9,555 nucleotides of DNA from Planctomycetota bacterium (GTDB lineage: Bacteria; Planctomycetota; Phycisphaerae; WQYP01): NCBI GenBank assembly GCA_021785155.1, contig JAJYGE010000005.1:1-9555 (forward strand), written 5' to 3'. A program made the position numbers and the translations under genes. The notes under the pieces were generated by a model. The model saw nothing but the letters and a program-made list of their open reading frames with translations. It was not told where the DNA came from and ran no database searches. Shown here piece after piece: positions 5,940 to 9,555 of the stretch (positions within the stretch are counted from its first letter, which is position 1; the number at the start of each line of letters is the position of its first letter).

Positions 5940-7262
5940 TTATGTTACCGGTAAAGTAGTCCAATGTATTGCACACAGCGCGAAAGCCAGTGCCGCTTCA
6001 TGCACCGATTTAAGTTCCACAAATTCATCAACGCCATGGGCCTGCACCAGGCTGCCAGGCCCCCATACCAGTGTCGGCGTGCGGTCGATGCCCCATCGCA
6101 AACCCGCTTCGCAACCCGCGTTGAATCCGGCCCATGGCGCGACGTTGTTGTTCCAAGTCGTGGATAACATCGCTGCCGCGGCCGCACGCGCCAGCGGATG
6201 TTCGGCGGAAATCTCATGGCCGGCGTATTCTTCAGAAAATTCTATTTCCAGTTTACCGGCTCGTCCTCTCCCTTTTTGATGCAATTCCGTCAGCCGATCC
6301 CGAAAACGCTTTTTCCAGACTGTCAGATCATCCGCGGGCAGAAGTTCCAGATATCCCTGACAGGTGGCTAAATCACAGGTGGCACCTTGCCAATTGGAGC
6401 CTTCCATCCGATCCACGGTAATGGGCCGCATGATCGGATAATCGGCAAATAGCGCATTGGGGTCGGGTGTGGAAAATTCCGACTCCATCTGTTCCAGATG
6501 TTCCAATACCGTCCGCATGGCGATGATGGCATCGGTTCCCAGCCATTTCACGGTGCCATGCACCGCTTTGCCGCGCGTGCGAAGAGTAAATCGGGCACCG
6601 CCGCGCGAAGCCAGCCGTGGTTGTCCTTCAGTCGGTTCCAGCACAATTAATCCATCAGGATGATATCCGCGAACATGGCTGGTAAGCGTGCCCAACCCGA
6701 CGCAGTCTTCTTCACCTGGGACGATTTCCACCAGCACATCCCCCGGCAAACCCGCCGGATATGTTTTTTTCAAAATCAGCAGTGCTGTCAGCGCGCCGGC
6801 CAGCGGTCCTTTTACATCGCAGGCACCACGTCCATAAATTCGCCCGTCGGCAATGTGTCCTGACCACGGGCCGTGTGTCCAATGCGCCGGATCACCCGGA
6901 GCAATCACATCGCTGTGCGCGTTAAACACAAGGCTGCGGCTAAGTCCGCGTCCGGGAAGTTTGATGATCAAGGTCGGTCGTCCGGCCAGCGGAATGTGGG
7001 GAAAGGCAGCCTGTGGATAGTCCTGAAGCTGACTTTCGGATGATTCAAAAAGGTCCGTTTCCAAGTCGTTGTCATTCGCCCATCGTGCAAGAAATTCCAC
7101 CAGTGCGCGTTCTTTTCCGCTGGTGGATTCAATGTGTAATATCTCGGCCAGCAGCCGCTGGTTTTCGAGCTGAAGGTTTTGGGCGTTTTCGTGCAGAACG
7201 CTTTTCCAATCGTAAGAAGTTGAAATTAAATTCGCGGTGTTTATTTTGGTCAGTTCAGGCAT
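5940..7262 (-). CDS. M20-family zinc amidohydrolase/deacylase (ArgE/DapE/CPG2-like)
   Basis: A 440-residue M20 metallopeptidase-type enzyme; the family hydrolyses N-acyl amino acids, succinyl-diaminopimelate or small dipeptides with two zinc ions. Ligand motifs are complete: NAHSDV (His116, Asp118), GACDVKG (bridging Asp149), PGEED (Glu184 as general base, Glu185 as ligand), LEPTEG (Glu209), and QAHGVDEF near the end (His409). The dimerisation-domain His235 in AVHG is also present, so the enzyme should be active. The N-terminal extension of about 40 residues is somewhat long. Its gene follows the HAD phosphatase after 35 bases and ends four bases before the aminotransferase. Removing an N-acyl group from a pathway intermediate is the likely role, but this is inference. 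Confidence 0.9.
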   Translation of the reverse strand: MPELTKINTANLISTSYDWKSVLHENAQNLQLENQRLLAEILHIESTSGKERALVEFLARWANDNDLETDLFESSESQLQDYPQAAFPHIPLAGRPTLIIKLPGRGLSRSLVFNAHSDVIAPGDPAHWTHGPWSGHIADGRIYGRGACDVKGPLAGALTALLILKKTYPAGLPGDVLVEIVPGEEDCVGLGTLTSHVRGYHPDGLIVLEPTEGQPRLASRGGARFTLRTRGKAVHGTVKWLGTDAIIAMRTVLEHLEQMESEFSTPDPNALFADYPIMRPITVDRMEGSNWQGATCDLATCQGYLELLPADDLTVWKKRFRDRLTELHQKGRGRAGKLEIEFSEEYAGHEISAEHPLARAAAAAMLSTTWNNNVAPWAGFNAGCEAGLRWGIDRTPTLVWGPGSLVQAHGVDEFVELKSVHEAALAFALCAIHWTTLPVT

Positions 7263-7297
7263 AACGCTCGCATTCTTACAGGCCGTTCAAGAAAAGC

Positions 7298-7990
7298 TCA
7301 AACTGCCGCCACTCGCGATGCCCAGGCCCGGCTGAATATCGCGGCAACTTCATGCAGGCTCGCGTAAGGAATATACGGTCGCTGCTGCGTGGCCAATTCG
7401 GTGGCCAGTACCCCCTTTGCGAACACGATATCAGACTGTCGCGCCGGACACAGATCGCTTCGGCCATCTCCGATGTACACCGTTTTCCGTTGGCCCTTTC
7501 GCAGCGCAACGGCACTGGAGCATTTGCAATGCGCTGCCGCGGATAAGCAGTGATTGTGGCGGTGGGAGCATACCAGGTGGAGCTGTTCTTTCCGTCGGGA
7601 AATGCGGTTGGCACGAATTTCAATCTTGCCCGCGTCGTAGCGTTGGAGAATTCTACGGATAAATTTTTCAATTCCATCACTGAGAATGGCAAACGGGACT
7701 TGGTTCTGCCGCAGCAGTTCAATCAGGGGGAGAAACCCGGTATCAATTTCGACTTGATCTATAAAATCGTAAAGATCAGCATCAGAAACATCAGATCGGA
7801 AAAATTCTTCACGTAAACACGCTTCAGATCCAATAAGCCCCGCTTTCCACCTCTCTTCAATAAGCTTCCAGGATTCATTGCGCGAAAATCGATTCACCAA
7901 TTCATCCAGCACATCCTGCCGGGAAATTGTTCCGTCAAAATCAAACCACACCTGTATGGCCTGAGGCTCCGGTAATACAACGGCTTTCAC
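7298..7990 (-). CDS. MtnX-like HAD-IB family phosphatase
   Basis: A 230-residue HAD-superfamily phosphatase of the MtnX/phosphoserine-phosphatase-like IB group. Motif I is FDFDGTI (nucleophile Asp17, acid Asp19), motif II is ILSDG (Ser104), a motif III lysine sits in CKC (Lys156), and motif IV is YIGDGRSD (Asp175, Asp179). Between motifs II and IV lies a Cys/His-rich stretch, CSHRHNHC plus HCKC (about 141-157), reminiscent of the Cys-rich insertion in MtnX. The start GTG at 7990 is preferred because GAGGA lies nine bases upstream (8000-8004); an in-frame TTG at 8014 lacks one. It is first in the seven-gene cluster. The rest of the methionine salvage pathway is not in the window, so a different phosphorylated substrate is likely. 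Confidence 0.87.
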   Translation of the reverse strand: MKAVVLPEPQAIQVWFDFDGTISRQDVLDELVNRFSRNESWKLIEERWKAGLIGSEACLREEFFRSDVSDADLYDFIDQVEIDTGFLPLIELLRQNQVPFAILSDGIEKFIRRILQRYDAGKIEIRANRISRRKEQLHLVCSHRHNHCLSAAAHCKCSSAVALRKGQRKTVYIGDGRSDLCPARQSDIVFAKGVLATELATQQRPYIPYASLHEVAAIFSRAWASRVAAV

Positions 7991-7999
7991 TATGAACGT

Positions 8000-8004
8000 T
8001 CCTC
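8000..8004 (-). promoter_or_regulatory. Ribosome binding site of the HAD phosphatase gene
   Basis: GAGGA, within AAGAGGA, lies nine bases upstream of the GTG at 7990. It supports that start over the TTG at 8014, which would sit upstream of this site. It is the translation entry to the first gene of the cluster. Confidence 0.55.
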
Positions 8005-8061
8005 TTAAAAACAATCATGGTTTTCAAGTCTCGCCGGGCGTTATCTTGCCTTCGAGAGTTC

Positions 8062-8370
8062 TCAAGAAACCAGTCTTAACTCTTCTACAAACCGGGACTT
8101 AGCCCGATCCGTCGTGCAGCGTTCCAAAGTCCATCCATAGTGTATGGCAGAAGGGGGGGATATATCAACCCCAAGGGCTTTCACAAAACGACAAAACAAC
8201 CGGGGTGTGCCCGCGTTTATCGCGAATCTTCCAGTTGCCACAACGCCTTGCTGTGGTTGACGTTCTATTACCGAGCAACATTCGCACGGCATCCATCGTT
8301 CGAATAAACGGGCATAACTTTCATGGACCATACAAGTGGCAACATGGTGGTGGCGGGAATATTGTGTCAT
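8062..8370 (-). CDS. Doubtful small ORF, unrecognised (102 residues)
   Basis: An open frame with ATG at 8370, 21 bases after vapC, ending 71 bases before the HAD start. The product would be rich in Cys, His and Arg with no domain I recognise, no clear Shine-Dalgarno and no hydrophobic segment. It may be a chance ORF, a degraded gene or part of the leader of the following cluster. It fills the 8015-8391 stretch, in which I see no other gene and no strong promoter. Confidence 0.2.
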   Translation of the reverse strand: MTQYSRHHHVATCMVHESYARLFERWMPCECCSVIERQPQQGVVATGRFAINAGTPRLFCRFVKALGVDISPPSAIHYGWTLERCTTDRAKSRFVEELRLVS

Positions 8371-8391
8371 GCCGCAGTGTTCCGACCGCCA

Positions 8392-8811
8392 TCACATATC
8401 GCCCAGGAACGAAATGTGGATTTTCAATGGTGATGCGGCCAGGGCGTGGACCAGACGTTTGTCCGCGGTAATCATGACTCCCGCAGTCCGCACCGCCAGG
8501 GCCAGATAGAGGCAATCGTAAATACTGCGATCCGTTCGCATGGCCAGTTGCAGCGCGAAAGCGGTTAAATCAGAGGCCGGAGTCTTCGTCAGCGGCAGGC
8601 TGTCCGCATCCGCCAGCAAATCCATAGCTTCAGTTGATTCTATTTCCCCCCTTCGCTGCCGCTTCCATATTACACTGGCGATTTCAACGGAGATAAAATC
8701 CGGGGCAAAAAGCTTGGCGGTGCCGGAAAGTATTTTGCGTGCAGCCGTCGCATGTTCTTCCGCAAAAAATGCTGCCGCGACCACGCTGGCATCGATAATC
8801 AGAGTTTTCAT
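8392..8811 (-). CDS. vapC: PIN-domain ribonuclease toxin (VapC/FitB type)
   Basis: A 139-residue PIN-domain protein, the usual length for VapC toxins, which cleave RNA such as tRNA or rRNA and halt growth when free. The acidic metal-binding set is complete: Asp7 in IIDAS, Glu43 in SVEIAS, Asp99 in SIYDCLYLALA, and Asp117 in ITADKRL. The ATG at 8811 overlaps the antitoxin stop as ATGA, so the two are translationally coupled in the antitoxin-first order typical of the family. It appears intact. The target RNA cannot be told from the sequence. Confidence 0.93.
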   Translation of the reverse strand: MKTLIIDASVVAAAFFAEEHATAARKILSGTAKLFAPDFISVEIASVIWKRQRRGEIESTEAMDLLADADSLPLTKTPASDLTAFALQLAMRTDRSIYDCLYLALAVRTAGVMITADKRLVHALAASPLKIHISFLGDM

Positions 8812-9038
8812 CGCGCACGATCCGCTCGGATGAGATCAACGCTGCCGGAGAATTTGCGGTTCGTGAACCGGGCATCCCATCGCTCAAACATCTTTGCTAC
8901 CGTGTGTCCTTCAACTCCGACGGACCGTTCAATAAGCATCTGGGCCTCCTTCTGCAAAGAGCGCCCGTTCCGTTTAGCATTACGCTTGAGGCGCTTCACC
9001 ACCTCATCATCCAGCCCGCGAATGAGAATATCCGGCAT
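8808..9038 (-). CDS. vapB: Ribbon-helix-helix antitoxin (FitA/VapB type)
   Basis: A 76-residue antitoxin. The N-terminus MPDILIRGLDDEVVKRLKR forms the ribbon strand and first helix of an Arc/FitA-like ribbon-helix-helix fold, and GRSLQKEAQMLIE the second helix; these dimerise and bind the operator. The C-terminal part (about 49-76), ending SGSVDLIRADRAR, resembles the toxin-blocking tail of VapB/FitA proteins with its conserved LIRxDR pattern. A GGTGAG site (9045-9050) lies six bases before the ATG. As with other modules, the VapBC complex is expected to repress its own promoter at 9069-9097. Confidence 0.92.
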   Translation of the reverse strand: MPDILIRGLDDEVVKRLKRNAKRNGRSLQKEAQMLIERSVGVEGHTVAKMFERWDARFTNRKFSGSVDLIRADRAR

Positions 9039-9065
9039 ACAACACTCACCCTTTCATAAACCACC

Positions 9066-9093
9066 CATATGATAGCGAAACGATAGCAATATG
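9066..9093. promoter_or_regulatory. Candidate VapB operator overlapping the promoter
   Basis: Two GATAGC copies at 9071-9076 and 9082-9087 are 11 bp apart, about one helical turn, and are flanked by an inverted pair CATAT (9066-9070) and ATATG (9089-9093). Ribbon-helix-helix antitoxins often bind such repeats. The site covers the spacer and -10, fitting autorepression. It is inferred from position and pattern only. Confidence 0.45.
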
Positions 9094-9097
9094 TCCA
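9069..9097 (-). promoter_or_regulatory. Sigma-70-type promoter of vapBC
   Basis: On the minus strand TGGACA (9092-9097, -35) and TATCAT (9069-9074, -10) are separated by exactly 17 bases; each matches the consensus at five of six positions. The start of transcription would be near 9062, leaving a leader of about 24 bases before the vapB ATG at 9038. Confidence 0.65.
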
Positions 9098-9154
9098 GCC
9101 GGTCCATGGGTGCCGGCGTTTACGGTTGTCCTCCACGCCACTGGGGAAGCAAGA

Positions 9155-9555
9155 TGCCCATAAGCGTTAACTTAATATTGACACTGCTCTGCGAGGTTGC
9201 TACTCAGTCGGCATGAAAAAAAACAAAACGCGGCATCGTGAGTTGGACCAATGGGCGGTAGTGGAGCGGTTTCTGCCGGAGAACTGGCAGCAACAGGCCT
9301 ACGCACTTGGTGCGCTTCGGCGGCGGCGAGGTGTTCGTGACGCAAGTAGTTTACTTCGCTGTTTGTTGTTGCATTTGGCGGAACCCTGAGTTTCATCCAC
9401 GCCGTGCGGGTTATCAAGGATGCCATTCCATTGTTGCGGGCTGCCCCTGACAACCAACTACCCAGGCTCTACCGTGGTCTGCTGATCCAGATCAGCAGGG
9501 GTATTTTGCCGCCCAGAGATGGCCGCATCAACCCGCGCGTTGTGAAAATAAAAAT
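9155..9555 (+). mobile_element. Remnant of an IS4-family insertion sequence (left end approximate)
   Basis: The transposase remnant at 9213-9555 reads plus, away from the TA module. The AT-rich stretch at about 9155-9180 (gcccataagcgttaacttaa) before it may be the left terminal region, but I cannot place the exact end or a target duplication. The right end lies outside the window, so the size of the element is unknown. Confidence 0.4.
9213..9555 (+). pseudogene. IS4-family transposase, internally deleted and frameshifted (partial)
   Basis: The ATG at 9213 opens 58 residues like the N-terminal domain of IS4-family transposases (LPENWQQQAYALGALRRR, then RDASSLLRCLLLHLAEP), ending at TGA 9387-9389. 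Right after, in a different frame from 9395, the sequence reads IHAVRVIKDAIPLLR and then YRGLLIQISRGILPPRDGR and INPRVVKIK, the typical C-terminal end of the same family (NPRVVK). The central domain with the DDE residues, several hundred residues in full-length members, is absent. So the gene lost its middle and its frame and cannot encode an active transposase. It runs off the window just before its expected C-terminus. Confidence 0.75.

Noticed and set aside
4580..7262. Aminotransferase plus M20 pair as an arginine or LysW-lysine biosynthesis segment
   Set aside because: The aminotransferase is GSAM-like rather than ArgD/LysJ-like, and no kinase, reductase or LysW gene is nearby.
7991..8014. 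TTG start at 8014 for the HAD phosphatase
   Set aside because: A Shine-Dalgarno lies downstream of it and correctly spaced for the GTG at 7990.
9172..9453. Minus-strand open frame over the transposase remnant
   Set aside because: The plus strand matches both ends of an IS4 transposase; the minus frame crosses the deletion point and has no recognisable content.

Overview
The window looks like a chromosomal segment of a moderately G+C-rich, probably uncultured, bacterium. The S20 protein and the gene style (GTG/TTG starts, degenerate repeats and IS remnants between short operons) would fit a Planctomycetota/Phycisphaerae-like or related lineage. That is a weak inference, because no rRNA or other strong marker is present. 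Almost every intact gene reads on the minus strand; the only plus-strand coding traces are a broken wrbA and a broken transposase.

Layout, left to right. (1) 1-653: the ribosomal protein S20 gene (rpsT) with an extended -10 promoter, overlapping by ATGA with the 5' part of a TlyA/FtsJ-type rRNA methyltransferase that lacks the usual S4 domain. (2) 654-977: non-coding, dominated by a 174-bp element bounded by 23-bp inverted repeats (724-897), a candidate MITE or palindromic repeat. (3) About 981-1582, plus strand: a WrbA-type flavodoxin-like quinone reductase broken at its FMN phosphate loop. (4) 1632-7990, minus strand: a tightly packed seven-gene cluster. In transcription order it encodes a MtnX-like HAD-IB phosphatase, an M20 metallo-amidohydrolase, a glutamate-1-semialdehyde-aminomutase-like PLP enzyme, a PaaK-like acyl-adenylating ligase, an SGNH/GDSL hydrolase, and two four-helix SMR/ArnE-F-like membrane proteins. 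(5) 8015-8391: an uncertain stretch with one doubtful small ORF. (6) 8392-9097: a FitAB/VapBC toxin-antitoxin module with a good promoter and operator-like repeats. (7) 9213-9555: an IS4-family transposase that has lost its middle and changed frame.

The seven-gene cluster is the most interesting part. Its enzymes could dephosphorylate a precursor, install or move an amino group, activate a carboxylate as acyl-AMP/acyl-CoA, hydrolyse an ester or thioester, remove an N-acyl group, and export or flip the product through a two-subunit small transporter. Together they suggest a compact pathway for a small amino-containing, acyl-derived metabolite or a cell-envelope modification. I do not recognise it as a described pathway. 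The enzyme families are well supported by motifs; the pathway is inference from gene order.
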